A stretch of DNA of 64,000 bases from Flavobacterium alvei (lineage in GTDB: Bacteria > Bacteroidota > Bacteroidia > Flavobacteriales > Flavobacteriaceae), in NCBI RefSeq assembly GCF_002920895.1, contig NZ_PQVG01000006.1, positions 264,449 to 328,448 on the forward strand, given 5' to 3'. Below are positions 42,207 to 51,004 of the stretch, piece after piece. Made by a program: the position numbers and the translations under genes. Position 1 is the stretch's first letter. The number at the start of each line of letters is the position of its first letter. The notes under the pieces are model-generated. The model saw nothing but the letters and a program-made list of their open reading frames with translations. It searched no databases and had not been told where the DNA came from.

Positions 42207-42728
42207 ATGGATTCAACACGAATAATAGAATTGATAAGTTATTCATTACCAACAATAATAATGGCGTTTGTGGCGTATAGTTTCTTCGAACTTTACACCA
42301 AAAATGAGAATGCAAAAAGAAACTATTTATTGCAAAAAGAATCAAAACCAGATACTTTATCACTACGTTTACAGGCCTACGAGCGAATGACATTGTTTTT
42401 GGAACGCATCAACCCATCGCAACTATTGGTTCGAATTTCTCCAATTTCAGAAAACAAAACAGATTATCAAAACTTTGTAATTGCGCAAATCGAACAAGAA
42501 TACGAACACAATTTAGCACAACAAATTTATGTTTCGAATGAATGTTGGTCCACAATAACTACAGCTAAAAACGCTACCATTCAAATGATTCTTTTGGCGG
42601 CTAAAAGCGAAAAAATTAGTGATGCACATCAGTTACGAGAATTAATTCTAAACGATTTATTGACAAAACCATCTCCAAGTAGTATTGCATTAGAATTCCT
42701 CAAAAACGAAGTTAGCCAGTTGTGGTAG
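42207..42728 (+). CDS. Conserved membrane-anchored protein (DUF7935-like)
   Basis: A 173-aa protein with an N-terminal membrane segment (LISYSLPTIIMAFVAYSFF) and a helical cytosolic domain. Recognisable blocks are LSLRLQAYERMTLFLERI, ISPISENKTDYQ, IEQEYEHNLAQQIYVS and AKNATIQMI. These are conserved across Flavobacteriaceae in a family I place as DUF7935 with modest confidence. No catalytic motif. It diverges from the TSUP gene and is convergent with the DUF1697 gene. The function is unknown. Confidence 0.7.
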   Translation: MDSTRIIELISYSLPTIIMAFVAYSFFELYTKNENAKRNYLLQKESKPDTLSLRLQAYERMTLFLERINPSQLLVRISPISENKTDYQNFVIAQIEQEYEHNLAQQIYVSNECWSTITTAKNATIQMILLAAKSEKISDAHQLRELILNDLLTKPSPSSIALEFLKNEVSQLW

Positions 42729-42796
42729 TGTAAAAGTCGCTTTGCTCCTGTTTTTTTAGCCAAAGATTATTGGATTAAACTGATTTTATCATGAAA

Positions 42797-43342
42797 TTAT
42801 CGTTCCTCGTATAGTTTCAATAATTGCGTTACGGTATTCCAATTTCTAATTGTTGCTGTTACGTTCAATTTTTTCTCGATATATTTCTGGTCGAATCTTG
42901 TTTTTCCTGCTCCAACAGCATATTTTATGTAAATTCTGTTGGCATCAATACTAGCTTCGTCGGGTTTAACCTGACTCATTTTCAGATCATTGATACTGTC
43001 ACTTCGCAATTCGGTAGAAATAAAAGCAAAATACAATTTTTTGATGTCAATATCTTTCTCTTTTAAAAAAGGATTGTTTTTAAAACAGGCTTCTATATCT
43101 GCTTTGGCAATAACTACAACAGGAACTTCGTGACCAAGCGTCTTGAAAATTTCCTGCTTGATTTTGAAACCCACAGCGGCAGGATTTTCCTCCTCAGTAT
43201 CGACAAAAACATTACCCGATTGAATATAGGTTTGCACGTTTTTAAAACCAATAGCTTCCAAAGTGGTTTTCAAAACCTCCATTTTTATCATATTGTGACC
43301 AGAAACATTGATGCCACGAAGAAGAGCTAGATGGGTTGTCAT
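42797..43342 (-). CDS. DUF1697 protein
   Basis: A 181-aa cytosolic protein with the DUF1697 signature throughout: LALLRGINVSGHNMIKMEVL at the start, VQTYIQSGNVFV, ELRSDSINDLKM, and NVTATIRNWNTVTQL near the end. It is full length for the family. The family has a double ferredoxin-like fold and no assigned activity. It is 20 bases or more from the AbiGi-like gene on the same strand, so co-transcription is possible but not implied by function. Confidence 0.88.
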   Translation of the reverse strand: MTTHLALLRGINVSGHNMIKMEVLKTTLEAIGFKNVQTYIQSGNVFVDTEEENPAAVGFKIKQEIFKTLGHEVPVVVIAKADIEACFKNNPFLKEKDIDIKKLYFAFISTELRSDSINDLKMSQVKPDEASIDANRIYIKYAVGAGKTRFDQKYIEKKLNVTATIRNWNTVTQLLKLYEER

Positions 43343-43362
43343 TTTTATTTTATGTTTTATAT

Positions 43363-44073
43363 TTACATTTTATCCAACAAAATAATATTTAAAATATTTT
43401 CATCGGGATCAAAAACATTACATTCACAGTTCTCTTCGTTTTCAATTTCTTTTTGAAAATAATTTCCCTCAATATAATCATATTCTAATTCATAAAGATA
43501 TCTTGGATTCTCTTTGTTACAATCCTCAAATTTATCTTCAAAATAATCTCTTATTTTATTTTCTAATTTATTCTTATAAAATAAATTAGGAACTAAAACC
43601 TTAAAATTATTATCACACTCACTTAAATATAAATCCCCTTGTACACGCCATTCTCTTTCCCAAGTGAAATCTACAAAAGGTTTTTTTGGAAATTCATTGT
43701 ATTTAAATGAAGGTTCAAACTTTGCAAATCGCCATTTTATGTCATTTGATAATTTATTCAAACACGAATTTTCCATATAAAGAGCAGGTCTTCCAGAATA
43801 AATTTTATAAATTTCCTCTTTATCAAACATCAACCCAAATTTTTTGTAATTTGAATAATTCGTGTGATTTGTAAATCCATACTCCATAATTATTTTTAAT
43901 GGTGTTTCTGTCAAACAAACAATTTCATTATCTTCTAAATTTTTTAATTTAGTCGCATTTATACATTTATCAATTATGATAGAACACAAATTTTCAAATG
44001 CTTCATCGTCATTTTTTCCTTTTGTAAAATGAATTAGTGTACTTGATAAATCGGGTCTTTTAAATTCATTCAT
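43363..44073 (-). CDS. AbiGi/DUF2971-like protein
   Basis: A 236-aa soluble protein from ATG 44073 (MNEFKRPDLSSTLIHFTKG). The pattern is LIHFTKG near the start, VCLTETPLKIIMEYG, FGLMFDKEEIYKIYSG with PALYMEN, and FTWEREWRV in the third quarter. This order of motifs is that of AbiGi antitoxin/DUF2971 proteins, whose fold is thought to relate to ADP-ribosyltransferases. The C-terminus is acidic (NEENCECNVFDPDENI). No AbiGii toxin or other partner is adjacent. I cannot separate AbiGi from DUF2971 by eye, and the defence role is inference. Confidence 0.6.
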   Translation of the reverse strand: MNEFKRPDLSSTLIHFTKGKNDDEAFENLCSIIIDKCINATKLKNLEDNEIVCLTETPLKIIMEYGFTNHTNYSNYKKFGLMFDKEEIYKIYSGRPALYMENSCLNKLSNDIKWRFAKFEPSFKYNEFPKKPFVDFTWEREWRVQGDLYLSECDNNFKVLVPNLFYKNKLENKIRDYFEDKFEDCNKENPRYLYELEYDYIEGNYFQKEIENEENCECNVFDPDENILNIILLDKM

Positions 44074-44265
44074 ATAAAAATATTTTTCTCCCAAATATAA
44101 ACATTTCCAAACGACAATATTTTCAATTTTGAAGAAATTGATTATTATTTTAACCGCGTTTTTATTATCAAATTATTTCAACAGCAAATTCATTGTCAAA
44201 AAAATCAACATTTTCAAATTCCTATTTTCCAAACAAAAAACTATCTTCGCTTCATCAAATAAAAA

Positions 44266-44314
44266 ATCCGTTTTTATCCGTGTCTTTACGAAGTAAATCC
44301 GTGTCATCCGTGTC
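44266..44314 (+). repeat. Iterated ATCCGT(GTC) words at the recG start
   Basis: ATCCGT occurs at 44266, 44276, 44297 and 44306. The last two are tandem 9-bp ATCCGTGTC copies (44297-44314) ending three bases before the recG ATG, where a ribosome-binding site would be. All copies are direct, unlike the inverted words elsewhere. Confidence 0.85.
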
Positions 44315-44317
44315 CAA

Positions 44318-46453
44318 ATGCAGCAAAACCTATTAGAAACTTCCATCGAATACCTCAAAGGCGTCGGTCCCAACCGCGGGACTTTGCTGCGCAAGGAATT
44401 GGGAATTCACAAGTACGGTCATTTGCTCAATTTTTTTCCCAATCGTTACATCGACAGGACACGCTATTACAAGATTAACGAATTGCAGAACAATGTTGCC
44501 GAAGTTCAAGTCATTGGCAAAATTATCAACATCAAAACCGTTGAGTTTGGCAAAAACCAAAAACGATTGGTCGCCACATTCGTGGACGATACGGGACAAA
44601 TGGAACTCGTATGGTTTCAAGGGCACAAATGGATTCGGGAGAGTTTGAAACTCAATGAAATCTGCGTGATTTTCGGAAAATGTACTTCGTTTGGAAACAC
44701 TTTCAATATGGCGCATCCCGAAATTGAGTTGATGACGGAGCACCAACAAAGTCTGCGCTCGGCGATGCAACCCGTTTATCCATCGACCGAAACTTTGGCA
44801 AACCGAGGCATTTCGAATCGGGTCATCAATAAAATGATGCAGCAATTGTTCGTGGAAACCCAAGCCAAATTCAGCGAAACTTTGCCCGATTATTTGATTG
44901 CCGAATTGAAACTGATTCCAAAAAATGCGGCTTTGTTCAATATTCATTTTCCAAAAAGTGCCGAAGCTTTGGCGAAAGCCCAATTCCGATTAAAATTCGA
45001 GGAATTGTTTTATATTCAATTGCAATTAATTACCAAAAACCTGATTCGGAAGCATAAAATCAAAGGACATCCGTTTACGAAAGTGGGCGACTATTTCAAT
45101 AATTTTTACCAAAATCACCTGCCTTTTGAATTGACCAATGCCCAAAAAAGAGTCGTCAAGGAAATCCGAATCGATATGGGAAGCAACGCCCAAATGAACC
45201 GATTACTGCAAGGCGACGTAGGATCGGGAAAAACCATCGTGGCTTTGATGAGTATGCTTATAGCTTTAGATAACGGCTTTCAATCCTGCTTGATGGCACC
45301 AACAGAAATTTTGGCCAACCAACATTTCAACGGTTTAACTGAGTTATCCAAAGAATTGAATATCAATATAAAAATACTGACTGGTTCCACCAAAACTGCA
45401 GCTCGAAAAATCATTCACGAAGAACTCGAAAACGGCAGCTTGCACATTCTCATTGGTACACACGCTTTATTGGAAGACAAAGTAAAATTTCAAAATTTGG
45501 GCTTGGCCGTGATTGACGAGCAACATCGTTTTGGGGTAGAACAACGATCAAAATTATGGAAGAAATCCAATCCTAACCCCTCTGATGAAGGAGAACATAT
45601 TCCGCCACACGTTTTGGTAATGACCGCCACGCCTATTCCGCGGACTTTAGCGATGAGTTTGTATGGTGATTTGGATATTTCAGTGATTGACGAATTGCCT
45701 CCGGGACGAAAACCCATTCAAACTGTGCATCGATTTGATAGCAATCGACTGAAAGTATGGAAATTTATTCGAGACGAAATTGCCATTGGCAGACAAATTT
45801 ACATCGTTTATCCACTGATTGAAGAATCGAAAACAATGGACTTAAAAGATTTGATCGACGGCTACGAAAGTATTTCTCGCGATTTTCCGTTGCCACAATA
45901 TGCCATTTCCATCCTTCACGGCAAAATGAAACCAGCCGAAAAAGATGCCGAAATGAAACGCTTTGCTGAAGGAAAAACCAACATTATGGTCGCCACCACC
46001 GTGATTGAAGTGGGCGTGAATATTCCGAATGCCAGCGTGATGATTATCGAAAATGCGGAACGTTTTGGATTGTCGCAACTCCACCAACTTCGAGGTCGCG
46101 TGGGTCGTGGTGCCGAACAAAGTTATTGCATCCTGATGACCAGCCACAAATTGAGCGCCGACGGCAAAACCCGAATGGAAACAATGACACGAACCAACGA
46201 TGGTTTCGAAATTGCCGAAGTCGATCTCAAATTACGTGGCCCTGGCGATTTAATGGGAACACAACAAAGCGGTGTTTTGAACCTTCAAATTGCAGATATT
46301 GTTCGAGATAGAGATATTTTAGAATTGGCTCGCAATTATGCCTTGAAAATCCTAAAAGACGATGCCCCGATGCAAAAACCGGAAAATGCCGTTTTGAGAG
46401 CCACTTACATCGAGTTGACCAAGAAGAAAAACATTTGGAATTATATTAGTTAA
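44318..46453 (+). CDS. recG: ATP-dependent DNA helicase RecG
   Basis: A 711-aa helicase that regresses stalled forks and migrates Holliday junctions. The N-terminal wedge/OB domain is at about 60-165 (with VATFVDDTGQMELVWFQG). The SF2 core has Walker A GDVGSGKTIVALM at about 297, the DEAH-type box VIDEQHRFGVEQR, VMTATPIPRTLAM (motif III) and the C-terminal HQLRGRVGRG (motif VI). The RecG tail DLMGTQQSG is present. There is a short insert, NPNPSDEGEHIPPH, between motifs II and III. Starts at ATG 44318 preceded by ATCCGTGTC repeats. Full length. Confidence 0.97.
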   Translation: MQQNLLETSIEYLKGVGPNRGTLLRKELGIHKYGHLLNFFPNRYIDRTRYYKINELQNNVAEVQVIGKIINIKTVEFGKNQKRLVATFVDDTGQMELVWFQGHKWIRESLKLNEICVIFGKCTSFGNTFNMAHPEIELMTEHQQSLRSAMQPVYPSTETLANRGISNRVINKMMQQLFVETQAKFSETLPDYLIAELKLIPKNAALFNIHFPKSAEALAKAQFRLKFEELFYIQLQLITKNLIRKHKIKGHPFTKVGDYFNNFYQNHLPFELTNAQKRVVKEIRIDMGSNAQMNRLLQGDVGSGKTIVALMSMLIALDNGFQSCLMAPTEILANQHFNGLTELSKELNINIKILTGSTKTAARKIIHEELENGSLHILIGTHALLEDKVKFQNLGLAVIDEQHRFGVEQRSKLWKKSNPNPSDEGEHIPPHVLVMTATPIPRTLAMSLYGDLDISVIDELPPGRKPIQTVHRFDSNRLKVWKFIRDEIAIGRQIYIVYPLIEESKTMDLKDLIDGYESISRDFPLPQYAISILHGKMKPAEKDAEMKRFAEGKTNIMVATTVIEVGVNIPNASVMIIENAERFGLSQLHQLRGRVGRGAEQSYCILMTSHKLSADGKTRMETMTRTNDGFEIAEVDLKLRGPGDLMGTQQSGVLNLQIADIVRDRDILELARNYALKILKDDAPMQKPENAVLRATYIELTKKKNIWNYIS

Positions 46454-46506
46454 AGTGCGCTGAATAGCACACGGGTAAAACAGATTTACTTCCTAAAAAC
46501 ACTGAT

Positions 46507-46522
46507 AAAAAATCGATTTTTT
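46507..46522. repeat. AT-rich palindrome after recG
   Basis: AAAAAATCGATTTTTT (46507-46522) is a perfect 16-bp palindrome with no loop, 54 bases after the recG stop. The 252 bases between recG and the efflux operon otherwise hold only AT-rich sequence and the promoter at 46652. Confidence 0.5.
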
Positions 46523-46651
46523 TTAAATTAAATTAAACCATTGTATTTTTTTCCGTGTCTAACTAAATTGTCATTTTTAGAGTATTAAAATTCATTGTTA
46601 ATCAGTTGTTAAATAATTAACATAACTCCCATTTTTACGAATTCTAAAACC

Positions 46652-46659
46652 TAAATTTG
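46652..46659 (+). promoter_or_regulatory. Predicted -7 element of the RND efflux operon
   Basis: TAAATTTG is an exact TAnnTTTG, 46 bases upstream of ATG 46706. No good TTG is at the -33 distance (a TTT is there). Confidence 0.5.
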
Positions 46660-46705
46660 TCATTATATACAAAACGAGAAATCTAATCTCACTTTCTGGA
46701 CTATT

Positions 46706-47767
46706 ATGAAAATAAAACACATCGTTTATACCTTGCTAATTATTGGTTTCGGATCATTTATTGCATACCGAATTGTTTCAAATAAAAATAAAAATGGCGA
46801 TTCTAAAGGAAAGGATGGCAAAAACAAAGAAATAACCGTTAATGGAATTGTCATAAAAACAGAAACTTTCGACAATACTATTTCGCTTTCTGGTTCTATT
46901 GAAGCCAATGAACAAGTAGAAATTCGCTCTGAAATTTCTGGAATTGTAGAAGGAATTTATTTTAAAGAAGGCAGCAATGTTTCAAAAGGACAATTGCTTT
47001 TTAAAGTAAATGATGTCGAATTGAGAGCGCAATTGCAACAAGCCAAAACCAAACAAGGATTGGCTTCTGAAAACGAAAGAAGAGCCAAATTATTACTCGC
47101 AAAAGAAGCCATCAGCCAAGAAGAATATGATGTGGCCAGAGCTGATTTCAAATTGGCACAATCTCAAGTACAACTTATTGATGCACAAATTGCCAAAACT
47201 TCGGTAAGAGCGCCCTTTTCTGGAAAAATTGGTTTACGCTCCATTTCACCCGGAACCTACATCACTCCTAGCCTTTTGGTTGCCAAATTGGTGAACGTTG
47301 GTCAATTAAAAATCACTTTTTCAGTACCTGAAAAATATGCCAACCAAATAAAAGTCAATTCGAATTTGAGTTTTACCGTTGTGGGGACTTCTGAAAAGCA
47401 TTTTGCCAAAGTGTATGCCATCGAACCCGAAATTGAAATCGCTACCCGAACTTTACAAATCAGAGCTTTGGCAGAAAACAAAGATGGAAAATTATTGCCT
47501 GGAACTTTTGCCAACGTCGAATTGCCATTGGATGTTATAAAAGATGCCGTCGTGATTCCAACAGAAGCCATCGTTCCTGTTCAAAACGGAAAAAAAGTTT
47601 TTATATCCAATAACGGAAAAGCGACCGAAATTATGGTAGAAACAACTACAAGAACTGACGCATCTGTTTTAGTCCTTTCTGGGCTTAAAGTTGGAGACAC
47701 CCTGATTACAAGTGGTGTAATGTCTTTGAAAAAAGAATCTCCAGTTAAAATAAAAATCAAAGGCTAA
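46706..47767 (+). CDS. RND multidrug efflux periplasmic adaptor
   Basis: A 353-aa membrane-fusion protein. The N-terminal anchor/signal (IVYTLLIIGFGSFIAYRI) lacks a lipobox Cys. The barrel-sandwich halves are NEQVEIRSEISGIVEG with GSNVSKGQLLFKV, and KTSVRAPFSGKIGLRSIS with GTYITP. A short coiled coil lies between them (about 105-145, with AKQGLASENERRAK-type heptads). Beta-barrel and membrane-proximal domains end with PVQNGKKVFI. It is the first gene of a complete three-gene operon with the HAE1 pump and a TolC protein. No regulator gene is linked. Confidence 0.93.
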   Translation: MKIKHIVYTLLIIGFGSFIAYRIVSNKNKNGDSKGKDGKNKEITVNGIVIKTETFDNTISLSGSIEANEQVEIRSEISGIVEGIYFKEGSNVSKGQLLFKVNDVELRAQLQQAKTKQGLASENERRAKLLLAKEAISQEEYDVARADFKLAQSQVQLIDAQIAKTSVRAPFSGKIGLRSISPGTYITPSLLVAKLVNVGQLKITFSVPEKYANQIKVNSNLSFTVVGTSEKHFAKVYAIEPEIEIATRTLQIRALAENKDGKLLPGTFANVELPLDVIKDAVVIPTEAIVPVQNGKKVFISNNGKATEIMVETTTRTDASVLVLSGLKVGDTLITSGVMSLKKESPVKIKIKG

Positions 47768-47815
47768 GATTTATTAGGTTTTGAGTTATGGATTTTAATT
47801 ATCTATTCTCTTCAT

Positions 47816-47841
47816 TCTAAAATCTAATGTCTAAAATCTAA
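47816..47841. repeat. TCTAAAATCTAA direct repeats
   Basis: TCTAAAATCTAA occurs at 47816-47827 and 47830-47841, with AATGTC/AAGTC following. It lies in the 81 bases between the adaptor and pump genes, another iterated-word spacer. Confidence 0.8.
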
Positions 47842-47848
47842 AGTCACA

Positions 47849-50800
47849 ATGAGTTTATCAACCACCAGCATAAGAAGACCCGTTTTTACAATCGTTATCA
47901 ATCTAGCCATAGTCTTGTTTGGAATTATTGGTTACACTTTTCTTGGCGTTCGAGAATTTCCTTCCATTGATCCTGCTCAAGTTTCGATTCGAACCAGTTA
48001 TACGGGAGCCAACGCCGATATTATTGAGTCCCAAATCACAGAACCTTTAGAAAAAGCCATTAATTCGATTGATGGAATTCGGAATGTAACTTCATCGAGT
48101 CTTCAAGGAAGTAGCAATATTACAGTTGAATTCAATTTGAATAAAAATTTAGAAGAAGCCGCCAATGATGTTCGTGACAAAGTTTCGCAAGCCACTCGGA
48201 ATTTACCCCAAGATATCGATGCACCACCTGTAGTTTCAAAAGCTGATGCCAATGGGGATGCCATTATTTCGATGACCGTTCAGAGTGATTCCAGAAATCC
48301 ATTGGAACTGAGTGATTTTGCCGAAAATGTAATCGCCCAGCGACTTGAAACCATCCCAGGAGTAAGCGGAGTACAAATTTGGGGACATAAAAGATATGCA
48401 ATGCGTTTGTGGATTGATCCCGTAAAACTAGCTTCCTACGGCTGTACCGTTTCTGAAGTTAGAATAGCTCTAAACAAACAAAACGTAGAATTGCCTTCTG
48501 GAAAAATTACTGGGAATAATACCGAACTTACTGTAAAAACAATAGGAAACCTCTCCTCTGCCGAAGAATTCAACAATATAATCATTCGTACTGAAGGCGA
48601 TAAAATAGTTCGCTTTAGCGATATTGGAACAGCTAGTTTAGGACCTGAAAATTTAGAAACTAAAATGAGTCAATCTGGAATGCCATTAGTTGGTGTTGCG
48701 GTTGTACCACTTCCAGGCGCTAATTATCTAGACATTTCGAAAGCTTTTTATAAAGAATTCGCTGCTTTGAAAAGAGATTTACCCAAAGATATCAATATAA
48801 ACATTGCTCTTGACAACACCGTTTTTGTAAAAAATTCGGTGATTGAAGTAGCCGAAACTTTAGGAATTTCAATCATTTTAGTAATCTTGATTATCTTTTT
48901 GTTTTTCAGAGATTGGGCTATTGCATTTCGTCCATTGATTGACATTCCTGTTTCATTGATTGCAACATTTTTCATAATGTGGCTCTTTGGATTTTCGATA
49001 AACGTACTGACTTTGCTCGCCATTGTACTGGCAACTGGATTAGTTGTTGATGATGGAATTGTGGTGACCGAAAATATTTTCAAAAAAGTGGAAGAAGGAA
49101 TGACTCCCATTGAAGCCGCTATCAAAGGATCAAACGAAATCTTTTTTGCTGTAATTTCCATTTCCATCACCTTGGCAGCCGTATTTCTTCCTGTAATTTT
49201 CCTCGAAGGATTTGTAGGTAGATTGTTTAGAGAATTTGGCGTCGTCATAGGAGCTGCGGTATTAATTTCGGCTTTTGTTTCGCTTACGCTTACGCCAATG
49301 CTAAATGCGTATTTGATGAAAGGTGGCGTTCAAAAAAAATCGAAATTTTATCTTCAAACCGAACCTTTTTTTCAAAAATTAAACAGTGGCTATGCCAATG
49401 CTTTAGAGAGTTTTATGAAAAAAAAATGGCTAAGCTTCCCAATACTAATCGTCTGTTTTGGACTGATTTATTTGTTTTTTAATCTCTTACAAAAAGAAAC
49501 CGCTCCGTATGATGACCGAAGTGCTTTGACGATTAGAACCAATACTGCCGAAGGTTCAAGTTATGAATATACTGAAAGGTTTATGCAAGAACTTTCAAGA
49601 ATTTTGGACGATTCTATTCCTGAAAAAAAAGTAGCTTTGGTTATTACAGCTCCAGGATTTCTGGCTTCATCGGTTAATAGCGGCTTCATCAGAATTGCCC
49701 TGAAACAACCCGATGAAAGAAAACTTTCTCAAAAAGAAATAGCCGAAAAACTAACTAAAATAACCAACAAATATCCCGAAGCCAAAACATCGGTCACTGA
49801 ACAACCAACAATTTCAGTAAACAGACGTGGTGGATTGCCTATACAATATATTATTCAAGCTCCTAATTTCGAAAAATTGGAGGAAAAAATTCCTCTATTT
49901 ATGGACGAAGTTTCTAAAAGTGAAACTTTTTCGGTTACGGATGTGAATCTCAAATTCAACAAACCCGAAATCAATGTTTCTATCAATCGAGAGAAAGCTG
50001 AAAGTTTAGGAATATCGGTGATTGACATTGCCCAAACCTTGCAACTTTCGTTAAGCGGACAACGTTTTGGTTATTTTATGCGAAACGGAAAACAATACCA
50101 AGTCATTGGTCAATTTGAACAAAAAGACCGTTCCAAACCCTTGGATTTAACTTCGATGTTTGTCAAAAACAACAAAGGCGAATTGATTCAAATGGACAAT
50201 GTAATGACTATCGAAGAGCAAAGTAATCCGCCTCAATTGTTTCATAACAACCGCTATATGTCGGCAACCGTTTCGGCAGGACTTGCTCCGGGCAAAAGCA
50301 TTAGCGATGGAATCGAAGTAATGAATGAAATAAAAGCCAAAGTGCTGGACGATACTTTTACAACCGATTTGGGTGGAGAATCTAGGGATTTTGTCGAAAG
50401 TAGTTCGAATACTTCTTTCGCTTTTGGATTGGCTTTGTTATTGATATTTTTGATTTTATCAGCACAATTCGAAAGTTTCATCGATCCATTTATTATTATT
50501 TTAACCGTGCCAATGGCTGTTGCTGGAGCCTTATTCTCATTGTGGTTATTTGGTCAAACTTGGAATATATTTAGCCAAATCGGAACCGTAATGCTCATTG
50601 GGTTGGTAACCAAAAACGGAATCTTAATTGTCGAATTTGCAAACCAACTGCGTGAACAAGGAAAAACAAAATACGATGCCATTATAGAAGCTTCGGAAGC
50701 ACGACTTCGACCTATTTTAATGACAAGTTTGGCCATTTCATTGGGAGCATTGCCTATTGCGTTGTCACTTGGTGCAGCATCAACGAGTAGAATTGGAATG

Positions 50801-50944
50801 GGAGTTGTTATCGTTGGTGGAACTATTTTCTCCTTGATTTTAACCTTGTTTGTAATTCCTGCTTTGTACTTGATGTGGTCAAAAGCTCGAAAACATTATC
50901 CAGAATTTGATCATATCGAAGAATATGAAAAGGAAATTAAATAA
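47849..50944 (+). CDS. RND multidrug efflux permease (HAE1 family)
   Basis: A 1031-aa proton-driven inner-membrane pump with twelve membrane segments in two repeats, each followed by a periplasmic porter loop. The proton-relay Asp pair lies in LATGLVVDDGIVVTEN (TM4, about residue 405), and the C-terminal half has LVTKNGILIVEFANQLREQG. IRRPVFTIVINLAIVLFG starts it, and YDDRSALTIRTNTAEGSS marks the mid-protein porter segment. AcrB/MexB-like and distinct from the CzcA-type fusion at 7932. The OMF is separate here. Substrates are unknown, and organic compounds are the family default. Confidence 0.96.
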   Translation: MSLSTTSIRRPVFTIVINLAIVLFGIIGYTFLGVREFPSIDPAQVSIRTSYTGANADIIESQITEPLEKAINSIDGIRNVTSSSLQGSSNITVEFNLNKNLEEAANDVRDKVSQATRNLPQDIDAPPVVSKADANGDAIISMTVQSDSRNPLELSDFAENVIAQRLETIPGVSGVQIWGHKRYAMRLWIDPVKLASYGCTVSEVRIALNKQNVELPSGKITGNNTELTVKTIGNLSSAEEFNNIIIRTEGDKIVRFSDIGTASLGPENLETKMSQSGMPLVGVAVVPLPGANYLDISKAFYKEFAALKRDLPKDININIALDNTVFVKNSVIEVAETLGISIILVILIIFLFFRDWAIAFRPLIDIPVSLIATFFIMWLFGFSINVLTLLAIVLATGLVVDDGIVVTENIFKKVEEGMTPIEAAIKGSNEIFFAVISISITLAAVFLPVIFLEGFVGRLFREFGVVIGAAVLISAFVSLTLTPMLNAYLMKGGVQKKSKFYLQTEPFFQKLNSGYANALESFMKKKWLSFPILIVCFGLIYLFFNLLQKETAPYDDRSALTIRTNTAEGSSYEYTERFMQELSRILDDSIPEKKVALVITAPGFLASSVNSGFIRIALKQPDERKLSQKEIAEKLTKITNKYPEAKTSVTEQPTISVNRRGGLPIQYIIQAPNFEKLEEKIPLFMDEVSKSETFSVTDVNLKFNKPEINVSINREKAESLGISVIDIAQTLQLSLSGQRFGYFMRNGKQYQVIGQFEQKDRSKPLDLTSMFVKNNKGELIQMDNVMTIEEQSNPPQLFHNNRYMSATVSAGLAPGKSISDGIEVMNEIKAKVLDDTFTTDLGGESRDFVESSSNTSFAFGLALLLIFLILSAQFESFIDPFIIILTVPMAVAGALFSLWLFGQTWNIFSQIGTVMLIGLVTKNGILIVEFANQLREQGKTKYDAIIEASEARLRPILMTSLAISLGALPIALSLGAASTSRIGMGVVIVGGTIFSLILTLFVIPALYLMWSKARKHYPEFDHIEEYEKEIK

Positions 50945-50951
50945 TTTATTA

Positions 50952-50990
50952 GCCACGAATTCACGAATTTAATTTTCTAAAATTCATGGC
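50952..50990. repeat. GCCACGAATT inverted repeat between pump and OMF genes
   Basis: GCCACGAATT (50952-50961) and AATTCATGGC (50981-50990) match at nine of ten complementary positions, with TCACGAATT repeating the word in between. It lies in the 60 bases between the two genes. Confidence 0.75.
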
Positions 50991-51004
50991 AAAAAAATAA
51001 AAAT

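Noticed and set aside
46454..46705. A GTGC/GCAC stem after recG as its terminator
   Set aside because: The stem is only four base pairs with an AT-rich loop and no adjacent U-tract.
48748..49248. A 166-aa minus-strand open frame opposite the HAE1 pump
   Set aside because: Antisense shadow of a conserved transmembrane region of the pump.
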